Positions 54,141 through 63,127 of a stretch of 64,000 nt of DNA are shown here, piece by piece. Source of the stretch: Streptococcus suis S735 (GTDB lineage: Bacteria > Bacillota > Bacilli > Lactobacillales > Streptococcaceae); NCBI RefSeq assembly GCF_000294495.1, contig NC_018526.1, positions 1,240,001-1,304,000 on the forward strand, written 5' to 3'. Positions within the stretch are counted from its first letter, which is position 1. Every line of letters starts with the position of its first letter. A model generated the notes under the pieces. That model did not search any database. It was not told where the DNA came from and was given only the letters and a program-made list of their open reading frames with translations. The position numbers were made by a program, and so were the translations under genes.

Positions 54141-55610
54141 TTATTTTTCTTTGTCCCCTTCCACTTCTTTTGTTTCTTGGGCAGTCAGTAAACCTGTTGA
54201 CATGGCACGACCAGTTAGGGTTGCGCTGATTAAATCACGGACATTGAGTCCTAGACCTTCTGTTGTCTTGTCCATGGTCGTCATCAGGTCTCCCACCATT
54301 TTTGAGGCATTCCCTTCGCCGTACATGGTAATCTTATCAACATTTCCAAGTGGTGCTGCAATATTCTTGGCGATTTCTGGAAGAACATTAACCACCATTT
54401 CTGTCACCGCTGCATCATTAAACTTAGCCATGGCATCCGCCTTCTTGCTGAGTCCTTCTGCCTCGGCTTCGAGTTTCAAACGGATGGCTTCTGCTTCGGC
54501 ACGTCCTTTGGCCTCAATACCTGCCGCTTCTTGCTCCGCAGCATACTTGGCAGCTTCTGCACGCGCTTTTTGAGCTTCCGCTTCACGCTGCGTTTCGTAG
54601 AGTTCTGCTTCTGCCTTGCGTTGACGTTCAATCAAATCTGCTTCTGCAGCTTGTTGGCGAGCGTATTTTTCTGCCTCTGCCTGTTTGCGGATAGTAGCTG
54701 AGAGCTCTTGTTCACGGACCTTAACTTCCTCTGCTTTTACTTCTGCTTCTTTTTGTTGCTTGACAATATTGGCTTCAGCAGTTGCACGCTCGATTTCTTT
54801 CCGTTGAGCTTGCTCCTCAATGCCATAGGCTGCGTTTGCCTGTGCCAGTTGGACATCGGACCGACGTTTTAGATTAGCTTGCTCAATAGCTAGTTCATTC
54901 TGTTTCTTGGCGATTTCTAAGTCTGCAGCAACACGCGCATCATTAGCCGCCTTATCCTCACGGGCACGGACTTCTGCTTGTTCCCGCTCTGCTTTGGCGC
55001 GAGCATTTGCGGCATCCTTCTGGATGGTCACAATATTGTCAATACCCAAGTTTTTAATGACATCGTTGTCATCTGTGAAGGATTGAACCGTAAAGGCAAT
55101 GATTTCCAGCCCCATTTTAGCCAAGTCAGGAGCTGCGTTGGATTGGACTTTTTCTGCAAAAGCCTGGCGGTTATTGACCATGTCTCGCAGTTCCATCTGA
55201 CCAATGATTTCACGCAGATTTCCTTCCAAGACATCTTGAATAGAGGCAGAAATATCTGCAGTTTTCCAGTTAAGGAAGTTTTGAGCTGCCGCATTGAGCA
55301 ATTCATCGGATACCCCAACCTTTACTTTTACGACCGCGTCAGCTTTTACGTTGATAAAATCAAGAGTCGGCACAAAATCTGTGGTCTGCACATCTGTTGA
55401 AAACTGCTCAATAGAGATATAGGAGCGTTTTTCGATAAAGGGAATCATAAAACCAGAACGACCAATTAAGGTCCGAGGTTTGCCCAAGCCGGTAATGACA
55501 ATCGCTTCGTTAGGCTTAGCAGACACATAACCAAATACAAACAATAAAACAAATAGTACAACAACAATAATTGGTATCATAATTGCCAATATATCAAATC
55601 CAAAGTCCAT
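54141..55610 (-). CDS. Flotillin-like membrane scaffold protein
   Basis: The 489-residue protein has one N-terminal membrane helix (IMIPIIVVVLFVLLFVFGYV), a PHB/SPFH domain from about residue 30 to 190, and then a long alanine/glutamate-rich coiled coil (AEREQAEVRAREDKAAND, EAEAIRLKLEAEAEGL) with KADAMAKFNDAAVTEM and a flotillin tail. Flotillins organise membrane microdomains. It is the third gene of a TPM-LemA-flotillin operon, 11 bases after lemA. No NfeD gene is adjacent. Confidence 0.9.
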   Translation of the reverse strand: MDFGFDILAIMIPIIVVVLFVLLFVFGYVSAKPNEAIVITGLGKPRTLIGRSGFMIPFIEKRSYISIEQFSTDVQTTDFVPTLDFINVKADAVVKVKVGVSDELLNAAAQNFLNWKTADISASIQDVLEGNLREIIGQMELRDMVNNRQAFAEKVQSNAAPDLAKMGLEIIAFTVQSFTDDNDVIKNLGIDNIVTIQKDAANARAKAEREQAEVRAREDKAANDARVAADLEIAKKQNELAIEQANLKRRSDVQLAQANAAYGIEEQAQRKEIERATAEANIVKQQKEAEVKAEEVKVREQELSATIRKQAEAEKYARQQAAEADLIERQRKAEAELYETQREAEAQKARAEAAKYAAEQEAAGIEAKGRAEAEAIRLKLEAEAEGLSKKADAMAKFNDAAVTEMVVNVLPEIAKNIAAPLGNVDKITMYGEGNASKMVGDLMTTMDKTTEGLGLNVRDLISATLTGRAMSTGLLTAQETKEVEGDKEK

Positions 55611-55621
55611 ATTTATCTCCT

Positions 55622-56203
55622 TTATTCCTTATCACTCAAATCCACACTTGGCACGGTTGTCGCCGCATCATTTGTTGCTTGGAAGAGCTCTACTTTTTCA
55701 TATCCGAATAGACCTGCATAGATGGAGGTCGGGAACCGCTTGATTTTTTTATTGTAGGTAGTTGCTACCGCATTATAGTCTTTACGGGCTACCAGTATCC
55801 GATTTTCCGTACCTTCAAGCTCTGTTATCAGGTCAGATACCTGTTGGTTGGCTGTCAATTGAGGATAATTCTCAGCCACTACCAACAATCTAGACACTGC
55901 CGAATCCAGCTGACTTTGTGCCTGATTGTAGTCGCTGGTTCCTACTTGACTGGAGCCGATTTTAGCACGCGCTTCTGCAATAGCAGTAAATATTTCTTCC
56001 TCGTGTTCCATGGCGCCTTTGACAGCTGCGACTACATTGGGTATCAAGTCATAGCGACGTTGCAACTGTGTGTCTACATTGGCTTGCGCATTTTCAACCT
56101 CAGCATAACTGTCAACTAAGCCATTGTATTGCCCAACTGCTCCCATTCCTAAAAACAGCAGAGCTAGGACTGGAATGAGAATAACCAACCATCTCTTTTT
56201 CAT
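55622..56203 (-). CDS. LemA-family protein
   Basis: The 193-residue protein has an N-terminal membrane helix, then the LemA domain: YNGLVDSYAEVENAQANVDTQLQRR, DLIPNVVAAVKGAMEHEEEIFTAIAEARAKI and YNKKIKRFPTSIYAGLFGY. LemA proteins are small membrane-bound helical proteins often found with TPM-domain proteins. Their role is unclear. It lies between the TPM and flotillin genes. Confidence 0.92.
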   Translation of the reverse strand: MKKRWLVILIPVLALLFLGMGAVGQYNGLVDSYAEVENAQANVDTQLQRRYDLIPNVVAAVKGAMEHEEEIFTAIAEARAKIGSSQVGTSDYNQAQSQLDSAVSRLLVVAENYPQLTANQQVSDLITELEGTENRILVARKDYNAVATTYNKKIKRFPTSIYAGLFGYEKVELFQATNDAATTVPSVDLSDKE

Positions 56204-56275
56204 AAGATTTCCTTTCTAACTACGATTAAACATTCGTAAAAAAGCAAACAACTATCAGAAGCCTTATACGATGCC

Positions 56276-57052
56276 TTACCATCCAGAAGAGGCTCCGCCA
56301 CCGCCGCCTCCTGACCAACTACCTCCGCCAAAACTAGACGATGAGGAATTAGACGAGTGATGATTGTGATAGTGATGATGATCATCAACCAACATCCAGA
56401 GTAGATTGCCTGGACCTCCACCACCACGACTAGATTTGTCAATGATACCAAATAGGATAGCGATCAGAATAACTATGAGAAACAGCCAGAAGCCGTCATC
56501 CTTCTCACTTGTACCTTCTTCTATAGCAGCTAACTGATTTTTACCAATGCTTGTACCATAAAATCTATCCCCAATGGAGTTGACGATATAGGAAATTCCT
56601 CTACTGTAGTCTTCCTGTCGAAAGAATTCCCTTGCATTCTCTAAAATATCCTTGGCTTCCACATCTGTCAACACCGTTGCAGCATTGTCTGAGGTTTCTA
56701 TCCGAAATGCTCTGTCAGCTATGGCAACCACTAAAAGAACTCCGTTGTCCGTTCTTGCAAAACCGACCTGCCAGTGACGAAAGGTTTCATTAGCCAAACT
56801 TTCAATATCACTGGACAGACTTTCTGTTACATAAACACCAACCTGTAAAGCTTGCTCGGTGCTTGCCCAACTTCGATTGAGTTGATCAATTTCTGCAATG
56901 GTCTCACTCGAGAGTAACTGCGTCTCATCCACTACCGTTGTACCTGTGGGGCGGTCTGGGATCTGATTTGCTCTAGCTAGTGTGGGTGCAAATAGCAAGC
57001 AAACCGTTAGAATAGCGAAACAGCCGATGATAATTTTTTTCCATTTTCTCAT
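56276..57052 (-). CDS. TPM-domain membrane protein
   Basis: The 258-residue protein has a signal peptide (CFAILTVCLLFAPTLARA), a TPM domain from about residue 35 to 175 (VVDETQLLSSETIAEIDQL, LQVGVYVTESL, DNGVLLVVAIADRAFRIETS) and one C-terminal membrane helix near 190-205. It ends in a glycine/serine-rich tail (GGGSWSGGGGGGASSGW). It is the first gene of the TPM-LemA-flotillin operon. The start follows GGAGGTG. The function of TPM proteins in streptococci is unknown. Confidence 0.87.
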   Translation of the reverse strand: MRKWKKIIIGCFAILTVCLLFAPTLARANQIPDRPTGTTVVDETQLLSSETIAEIDQLNRSWASTEQALQVGVYVTESLSSDIESLANETFRHWQVGFARTDNGVLLVVAIADRAFRIETSDNAATVLTDVEAKDILENAREFFRQEDYSRGISYIVNSIGDRFYGTSIGKNQLAAIEEGTSEKDDGFWLFLIVILIAILFGIIDKSSRGGGGPGNLLWMLVDDHHHYHNHHSSNSSSSSFGGGSWSGGGGGGASSGW

Positions 57053-57109
57053 CAGAACACCTCCTTCGATGAACAAAGATAAGAAAAATTTATTAGGTAT
57101 ATATATACA

Positions 57110-57138
57110 ATTATATCATATTATCATTTTCCCAACAA
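57110..57138 (-). promoter_or_regulatory. Promoter of the TPM-lemA-flotillin operon
   Basis: TTGTTG (57133-57138) and TATAAT (57110-57115) are 17 bases apart on the minus strand, with TGA before the -10. It overlaps the 3' end of the preceding gene. Confidence 0.6.
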
Positions 57139-57702
57139 TATATTTATGTTGTTTTTCAGTATCGGTAGAGTCTGTTCAACAAACCAAGGATGTTTAGCTT
57201 GCCAGATATTGTTTCTAGGTGATGGATGGGGCAAAGGAAAATAGGTGGGTAGGTAATCATCTGCATGTTTCACTCTCTCCGTCAGGTTCCTTTGGGATTT
57301 TTCCAAATAATAAGTTTGAGCATAATTGCCTACCAATATGGTCAGCTCAATCTGGGGGAGTTGCTTCATAATGAGTGGGTGCCATTTGGGCGCAAAATCC
57401 TTGCGAGGCGGCAAATCCCCAGACTTCCCTTTTCCTGGATAATAGAAATCCATAGGAAGAATGGCAAAATGACCCGATTCATAAAAAGTCTGTCGATCCA
57501 CGCCCAACCATTGACGAAGGTTGCTACCACTGGCGTCGTCAAATAAACGCCCTTTTTCCTGGGTTTTCAAGCCAGGTGCCTGTCCAATAATGAGAATTTT
57601 TGCGGTCGAAGGGGCTTGGAAAAGGGGAGCTATTCCCTTGTTCGTAAAATCTCGGTTAGCAACATCCTCAATGATGGCTTGACGAATATCAGCAAGTTCC
57701 AT
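57124..57702 (-). CDS. Uracil-DNA glycosylase superfamily protein
   Basis: The 192-residue protein has the superfamily motifs IIGQAPGLKTQEKG (residues 34-47) and LPHPSPRNN near 166 (the HPSxRN of the second site). It lacks the classic UDG family-1 GQDPYH box, so it belongs to one of the related families whose activities vary. It is coupled to the GNAT gene by a 14-base overlap and is preceded by it. Confidence 0.85.
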   Translation of the reverse strand: MELADIRQAIIEDVANRDFTNKGIAPLFQAPSTAKILIIGQAPGLKTQEKGRLFDDASGSNLRQWLGVDRQTFYESGHFAILPMDFYYPGKGKSGDLPPRKDFAPKWHPLIMKQLPQIELTILVGNYAQTYYLEKSQRNLTERVKHADDYLPTYFPLPHPSPRNNIWQAKHPWFVEQTLPILKNNINILLGK

Positions 57703-58147
57703 GATGTCCTACTTTCTTGACTATGGTCACATCTTCTTCTAAGGCTCGGAAACCGCATTTTTTGTAGAAAGAATAGGCTAAAAGGTTGCGTTCGGTTTGC
57801 AGAAGAATATGAACAATCTTTCTATCAGCTAACTGCTTCTCAATATCAGCTAATAAACTAGCACCATGTCCTTGCCCTTGGTAATCACGGGAAATACAGA
57901 ACTCTTCAATTCGATACTCTGTTCCCTCATACCAATAGCGAATGTAACCAAGTGACAGCCCTATCAATTTTTCTTGGTCAAACAAGCCAAAACAGAGTGC
58001 TCTTGAGTGTCCCAGTAAATCGCCTATGTAGCAATCTAATTGTTCCTCATCTGACCAATCATCATTCCAAGGTTCTTGGCTGAAAACAGATAAAAATAAT
58101 TCTTTAACCATTTCCATGTCTGAAAAATAAAGTTCTTTCAGTTCCAT
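57689..58147 (-). CDS. GNAT-family N-acetyltransferase
   Basis: The 152-residue protein has the GNAT fold with motif A FCISRDYQGQGHGASLLADI (acetyl-CoA binding R/Q-x-x-G-x-G/A) and motif B LLQTERNLLAYSFYKKCGF. The acceptor substrate cannot be told from the sequence. An AGGAGG site precedes the start, directly after the pepV terminator. Confidence 0.85.
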   Translation of the reverse strand: MELKELYFSDMEMVKELFLSVFSQEPWNDDWSDEEQLDCYIGDLLGHSRALCFGLFDQEKLIGLSLGYIRYWYEGTEYRIEEFCISRDYQGQGHGASLLADIEKQLADRKIVHILLQTERNLLAYSFYKKCGFRALEEDVTIVKKVGHHGTC

Positions 58148-58156
58148 ATTTCCTCC

Positions 58157-58182
58157 TAAAAAAGACGGGCGTACCCGTCTTC
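58157..58182 (-). terminator. Terminator of pepV
   Basis: AAGACGGG pairs with CCCGTCTT around four bases, followed on the minus strand by TTTTTTAGG. It lies between pepV and the GNAT gene. Confidence 0.88.
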
Positions 58183-58187
58183 ATGTA

Positions 58188-59588
58188 TTACTTAATGAGT
58201 TCGTAGATAGCTTCTGCATAAATGGCAGCGGCGCGGTAGAGTTGCTCAACTTCGATAAATTCGTTGGCTTGGTGCATGGTGTTGACATCGCCTGGGAACA
58301 TAGCTCCGTAGGCAACCCCGCGTTTGAGCAAGCGTCCGAATGTACCACCTCCGATAACTTGTTCGTGACCTTTCAAGCCTGTGTGTTTTTCATAAACAGA
58401 CAAGAGGGTTGCGACCATTGGGTCATCGATTGGGCAATAATGTGGAGTATGGCCATGCTCAGACAGGCTAACAGCTTCCACGCCCAGTTTTTCCAAACCA
58501 GCCTTGATGGTTTCAGGGTTGGTATTTTTTGGATAACGGAAGTTGAGGGCAATGGTATTGTCTGATGAAGTTTCGTCAAATTTGAAAACACCAGCGTTCA
58601 TAGAAAGAGCTCCCATTTGCTCATCGTAGATGGCTACGCCGAGTTTTTTAGCGTCATGGTCTTCCAGAAGGACTTGACCTGCCAAATCCAAATAGGCTTT
58701 GGCTGCTTCGTCAAAGGCGAATTGGCTGAGGAATTTTGCCAAGTAGGTTGCTCCGTTGACCCCTTCTTCTGGGGTTGAACCGTGGGCTGATTTTCCGATG
58801 ACGGTGACTTGAACTTGACCGTTTTCAAGGGTTTCCGCATCAGCTTTTATGCCATAGGCTGCTGTGAAATCTACTAACTTGCTGTCCAGATCTGCTAGGT
58901 CGCCAGAGATAATAGCTGTCGCAGATTCAGGCACCATGTTCTCACGCAGGCCGCCTGTGAAGGAATGCAGTTTAGCAGCTCCGCTATTTTCCCCCGCAAA
59001 ATGAAGATAAGCTGTGATATTGCCCTTTTCTCCGTTGATAATCGGGAACTCAGCGTCTGGAGAGAATCCGAAATCTGGCAGGGGAAGGCCGACGTGCTCG
59101 AAGTAGTAATCCATGTCCGCCCAGCCTGACTCTTCGTCGGTACCGACGATGAAGCGGACTTTTTTAGAGGTCGAAAGGCCCAACTCCTTGATGATTTTCA
59201 AGCCGTAGTAGCAAGCCATGGTCGGTCCCTTGTCGTCAGAAGATCCGCGGGCAAAGAGCTTGCCGTCAATGATTTGCGGCTCGTATGGATCAGTGTTCCA
59301 ACCGCTTCCTGCTGGCACCACGTCCAAGTGACCGAAGATACCGAGGACTTCGTCACCCTCGCCAAATTCAAAGTGACCTGCGTAGTTGTCAACGTTCTTG
59401 GTTGGATAACCATCACGCTGAGCAATTTCTAGAAACTTATCCAAGGCACGCACTGGTCCAGGTCCAAATGGGTGTTGGGCATCTGCCTGGCTATCGTCAC
59501 GCTCAGAATTGATGCGGAGGAGGTCAAAGAGGTCCGCTAGAAACTCATCTTTGCGTTTGTCAAACTCTGCTCTAAAATTTACTGTCAT
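58188..59588 (-). CDS. pepV: Dipeptidase PepV
   Basis: The 466-residue M20-family zinc dipeptidase releases amino acids from dipeptides inside the cell. It has the metal motif FGHLDVVPAG with catalytic Asp near residue 88, SSDDKGP with the bridging Asp near 117, and VGTDEESGWAD with the catalytic and metal Glu near 151. A lid domain with GKSAHGSTPEEG follows. It is monocistronic. Confidence 0.94.
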   Translation of the reverse strand: MTVNFRAEFDKRKDEFLADLFDLLRINSERDDSQADAQHPFGPGPVRALDKFLEIAQRDGYPTKNVDNYAGHFEFGEGDEVLGIFGHLDVVPAGSGWNTDPYEPQIIDGKLFARGSSDDKGPTMACYYGLKIIKELGLSTSKKVRFIVGTDEESGWADMDYYFEHVGLPLPDFGFSPDAEFPIINGEKGNITAYLHFAGENSGAAKLHSFTGGLRENMVPESATAIISGDLADLDSKLVDFTAAYGIKADAETLENGQVQVTVIGKSAHGSTPEEGVNGATYLAKFLSQFAFDEAAKAYLDLAGQVLLEDHDAKKLGVAIYDEQMGALSMNAGVFKFDETSSDNTIALNFRYPKNTNPETIKAGLEKLGVEAVSLSEHGHTPHYCPIDDPMVATLLSVYEKHTGLKGHEQVIGGGTFGRLLKRGVAYGAMFPGDVNTMHQANEFIEVEQLYRAAAIYAEAIYELIK

Positions 59589-59659
59589 ATGTTCTCCTTT
59601 TCAGTATCAAAGTAAGTCTATTTTATCACAAAATGAAAGAGATTTCACAAGTAAAGCGA

Positions 59660-59688
59660 AGAAAAAAAGTTGGTCTCCCAACTTCTTT
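59660..59688 (-). terminator. Terminator of sstT
   Basis: AAGTTGG pairs with CCAACTT around GAG/CTC-type loop bases, followed on the minus strand by TTTTTTC. It directly follows the sstT stop. Confidence 0.85.
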
Positions 59689-60894
59689 CTATTTTTTCCA
59701 AGCAGATCGTTCTGCTACAACTGTAAACAAAACATCAGTTGATGAGTTGAGGGCTGTTTCACAAGAGTCCTGAATCACTCCGACCACAAATCCGACTCCA
59801 ACTACTTGCATGGCTAACTCATTTGGAATACCAAAAAGACTACATGCTACTGGGATGAGGAGAAGCGAACCACCTGCTACCCCAGATGCTCCTGCTGCTG
59901 ATAGTGATGCAACAACGGATAAAAGAAGAGCTGAGCTGAAATCAACACTAATGCCAAGTGTATGAACAGCTGCCATTGTTAAAATATTAATCGTAATAGC
60001 CGCGCCAGCCATATTAATTGTGGCACCGAGCGGAATGGATACTGAGTATGTATCTGGATCCACTCCTAAACGTTTGCAGAGCTGCATATTGACAGGGATA
60101 TTAGCTGCTGAACTTCTTGTAAAAAATGCCGTAACCCCACTAACTCGAAGACATTCAAATACCAGCGGGTACGGATTTTTCTTCATTACAAGAAAAGCAA
60201 TCAAGGGATTGACAACAAGCGCGACAAAAATCATGCTTCCAACCAAGAGTAAGAGCAGTAAACCATAGTCTTTTAAAGCTGTCAGACCATTATTTGCAAT
60301 GGTATCGAAAACCAAGCCCATGATACCAAATGGTGCCAGACCAATAATCCATCCTACAACTTTAGAAGTCACTTCCGCCGTAGATTGCAATAAATCTTTT
60401 GTTGTCTTGCTTGCATGACGAAAGGCCAAGCCAAACACTGCCGCCCATGTCAAAACACCAATATAATTAGCCGTTGCAAGAGCATTGATTGGATTGTCAA
60501 CGACCTTCAACAAGAGGTCTTGGAATACTTCAGCAATCCCTTGTGGAGGAGTAATGTCCGTAGTCGTTGTAGTAGAAAGAACCAGTTTAATAGGGAATAA
60601 ATAGCTTGCTCCTACAGCAATGAAGGCCGCCGCAAAAGTGCCAAATAGATACAAGCAAATAACTGTCCTCATATTCGATTTTTGACCAGCAGGAGCTTGT
60701 GATAGAGCATGTGCAACTAGTGTCAGAACCAAAAGAGGGGCTATAGCTTTCAATGCTCCTACAAATAGACTACCAAAGAGAGCAATGACCGTTATTTTGG
60801 GAGCAATTAAGCCTAGTAACACTCCCAAAACAACACCAATTCCGATTTTTCGGATTAAATTCATTTTTTTCCATACAGATATTATTTTATTCAC
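59689..60894 (-). CDS. sstT: Sodium/serine-threonine symporter
   Basis: The 401-residue membrane protein belongs to the dicarboxylate/amino-acid:cation symporter family. It has the serine-rich re-entrant segment [19 protein letters not shown], the motif [13 protein letters not shown] (NMxG-type binding site) and [18 protein letters not shown]. Length and motifs agree with SstT, which imports serine and threonine with sodium. It is monocistronic. Confidence 0.92.
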   Translation of the reverse strand: MNKIISVWKKMNLIRKIGIGVVLGVLLGLIAPKITVIALFGSLFVGALKAIAPLLVLTLVAHALSQAPAGQKSNMRTVICLYLFGTFAAAFIAVGASYLFPIKLVLSTTTTTDITPPQGIAEVFQDLLLKVVDNPINALATANYIGVLTWAAVFGLAFRHASKTTKDLLQSTAEVTSKVVGWIIGLAPFGIMGLVFDTIANNGLTALKDYGLLLLLLVGSMIFVALVVNPLIAFLVMKKNPYPLVFECLRVSGVTAFFTRSSAANIPVNMQLCKRLGVDPDTYSVSIPLGATINMAGAAITINILTMAAVHTLGISVDFSSALLLSVVASLSAAGASGVAGGSLLLIPVACSLFGIPNELAMQVVGVGFVVGVIQDSCETALNSSTDVLFTVVAERSAWKK

Positions 60895-61212
60895 TCATTT
60901 ACCTCCAAACAAACATTTTTCAATCATAGCAGAAAAATCCAGTCAGGTCAATAGCCTTGGCTTCTAAAATCTATTTTCTGCATGATGCAATCTATGTGTG
61001 GCGCCCATTTTTTTACGAATAAATATGCATCTGTAATCAAAATAAAATACTTTATAAGCTTTATCTACTTACTGCCCAGACCTCAACGATTTACGCAATC
61101 ATTTTGTTACCTAAACAGCTAACTCCACTACTTACTTTTATTTCAAATGATAGCTAGGTAACACTGACCTGTAATTTTTCTTTATGTGCGAAAAATGTGT
61201 TAGGATTGCAAT
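60895..61212. other. Intergenic region, no feature recognised
   Basis: About 320 AT-rich bases between the sstT start and the protease terminator. It presumably holds the sstT promoter near 60900-60950, but I see no clear boxes, and no open frame of coding character. Confidence 0.5.
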
Positions 61213-61248
61213 GAAAAGCCCTGCCTTATCAGTAAAGCAGGACTTTGA
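61211..61248 (-). terminator. Terminator of the protease pseudogene
   Basis: AAGTCCTGC pairs with GCAGGGCTT with one wobble, followed on the minus strand by TTCATTGC. Confidence 0.75.
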
Positions 61249-61264
61249 TGGCTCAAGAATATCG

Positions 61265-62043
61265 CTAGTAAATATCAATATTTTTGATACCATTCTTATC
61301 AAATAATTGTGTTTTCATCTCCGTAGTCAACGGAGTAATAACGATTTTTGAATTAGAATCAATATTGGATACGACACCGATAATGCGACCGTCTACAACG
61401 ACAGGTGACCCGGATTGCCCCTTAACACCTGTGATATTGGTTTGAAGCAAACCGTCATAACGGACTTCCGTAATGGTTCCATATTCGTATTCCCAACGTC
61501 CGTAGAGATTAATGCTGTTGCTGACCATTAGAAATTGTCGGCCAACTAGGTCATAGGTGTTACGGTAAATTCCTAGCCGAGCATTTGCCGTATTGGCTGT
61601 CTGTGTTTTTCTGCTAGGGGTGGTGATTTTCACAAGGGCTACGTCTCGACTAGCATCCCATGTTCCACCATATCATGGCATCTGAATGAAGGGATTGAAG
61701 GGATTGGTTCTCTTAATTTCTGACAGTTCATAGTATGGTGAAGCATCGCCCCAAACAGCATTTCCAGACCAAGTTTGGCTGGTCACACGTCCAGTCCCAT
61801 CATCTGCCACTACGTGAACTGCGGTTAATAAAGTATTCGGAGCTATTAGAATAGCTGAACTTTTTTGGTTTGACCGGAACCAACATTTACTTCCAAATAA
61901 TGAGATAAATTATATGGATAACTATTGCGTAGAGCTGGATCTGAAACGTGAGTCGTCTGTGCTTCAACCTCTACTATTGTAGGAGGAGCTACCGATAGAC
62001 CGACACTAAGAAGGGCTACGCCAAGCAGTAATTTCGTTTTCAT
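61265..62043 (-). pseudogene. Secreted trypsin-like (V8-type) serine protease, broken
   Basis: The start MKTKLLLGVALLSVGLSV has a good AGAGG site and a signal peptide. The catalytic triad is recognisable across the locus: histidine in LLTAVHVVADD, aspartate in SRDVALVKI and serine in GQSGSPVVV. Two lesions break it: a run of six T at 61861-61866 (A on the coding strand) where seven would keep the frame, and a TGA at 61673-61675 in place of a Trp codon (QMP*YGG). The coding remnant is otherwise well preserved, so decay is recent or the sequence has local errors. Confidence 0.82.
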
Positions 62044-62220
62044 TTGAAAACCTCTTGTTTTTTCTTTCATTATATCAATCCTAATTATAAAGTGCAAGCG
62101 TTTCCAAGTGTTTTTTGTTCAACAATTTAGGCTCTTCTCATCCATTGACAATAGCTCAAAAATAGGACCAGTGCTTATCTAACTAGCCCTGTTAAAATAC
62201 TTTCTGTCAGAAGTATTTGC

Positions 62221-62997
62221 CTACCACTTTATCGATAAATTCGCTAGGTAATCTGAGGCAAATTGAGTCAAGCGATTGCGACTGTCTTTGGATTCATAAA
62301 AATCAATCATGGCAAAACCAGCTCGTAATTGCCCAGCAATCTGTTCTTCTAAGGTGTGGCTAAATTCATAGCCATATTCTGGATCAATCGTAATTTGTCC
62401 TGCTTCTTCTAATTGTCGTGCGTTGAAAGGCAGGCTGTACTTTGGAACCAAGGTTTTGTCTGGATGCTCCCAAACATCATCAGCATCAAAGACATAAATC
62501 CAAGGGTTCATATAACCGACCATGAGCAGACCACCTTTTTTCAAAACCCGATAAGACTCCTGCCACATATTGGCCAAATCTTCGATATAAATATTTGAAA
62601 CCGGACAAAAGATGATGTCAAAACTCTCGTCTTCAAAAGGAAAGGCTTGTGTCATATCTGCCTGGACCGTTTGCAAATCCAGATTTTCTCGCTCAGCAAC
62701 TAGCCTATCCTTGTCCAACTGTTCCTTGGAGAAGTCCAAAATAGTTGTCTCATAGCTATGAGCCGCAGAAATTGGTCCCTGTTGACCACCACCACAGGCC
62801 AAACCCAGCAATTTCTTACCTTTGGCTTTTTCAAACCAGTCAAGCGGTACTGTCTTTCCAACCGTCAAAGAAACGGATAAGGGCTTATCTTTGGCAACAA
62901 GAAATTCCTCATGACTGAGCGGAACTGTATAGGCATTTCCCTGTCTAGCTGAAACCCGATTCCAACGTTCTTGATTGTAGTTTACATAATCTGTCAT
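62221..62997 (-). CDS. Class I SAM-dependent methyltransferase
   Basis: The 258-residue protein has motif I LLGLACGGGQQGP (SAM binding, about residue 63), an acidic residue at the end of strand 2 (TILDFSKEQL), VQADMTQAFPFEDESFDIIFCPV, and the motif YRVLKKGGLLMVGY. It is a small-molecule type of methyltransferase; the substrate is unknown. It is monocistronic here. Confidence 0.9.
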   Translation of the reverse strand: MTDYVNYNQERWNRVSARQGNAYTVPLSHEEFLVAKDKPLSVSLTVGKTVPLDWFEKAKGKKLLGLACGGGQQGPISAAHSYETTILDFSKEQLDKDRLVAERENLDLQTVQADMTQAFPFEDESFDIIFCPVSNIYIEDLANMWQESYRVLKKGGLLMVGYMNPWIYVFDADDVWEHPDKTLVPKYSLPFNARQLEEAGQITIDPEYGYEFSHTLEEQIAGQLRAGFAMIDFYESKDSRNRLTQFASDYLANLSIKW

Positions 62998-63127
62998 TTT
63001 TCTTTCCTCGCTTGAGGCCTAGCCAATATGACCTCGTTCTGTTCTTTTCATTTTTCACCTCCTTTACTATGCTAATTCTATTATGGCATAAAGAAAGAGA
63101 AAAAGCTACCTATCGATAGCTTTTAGT

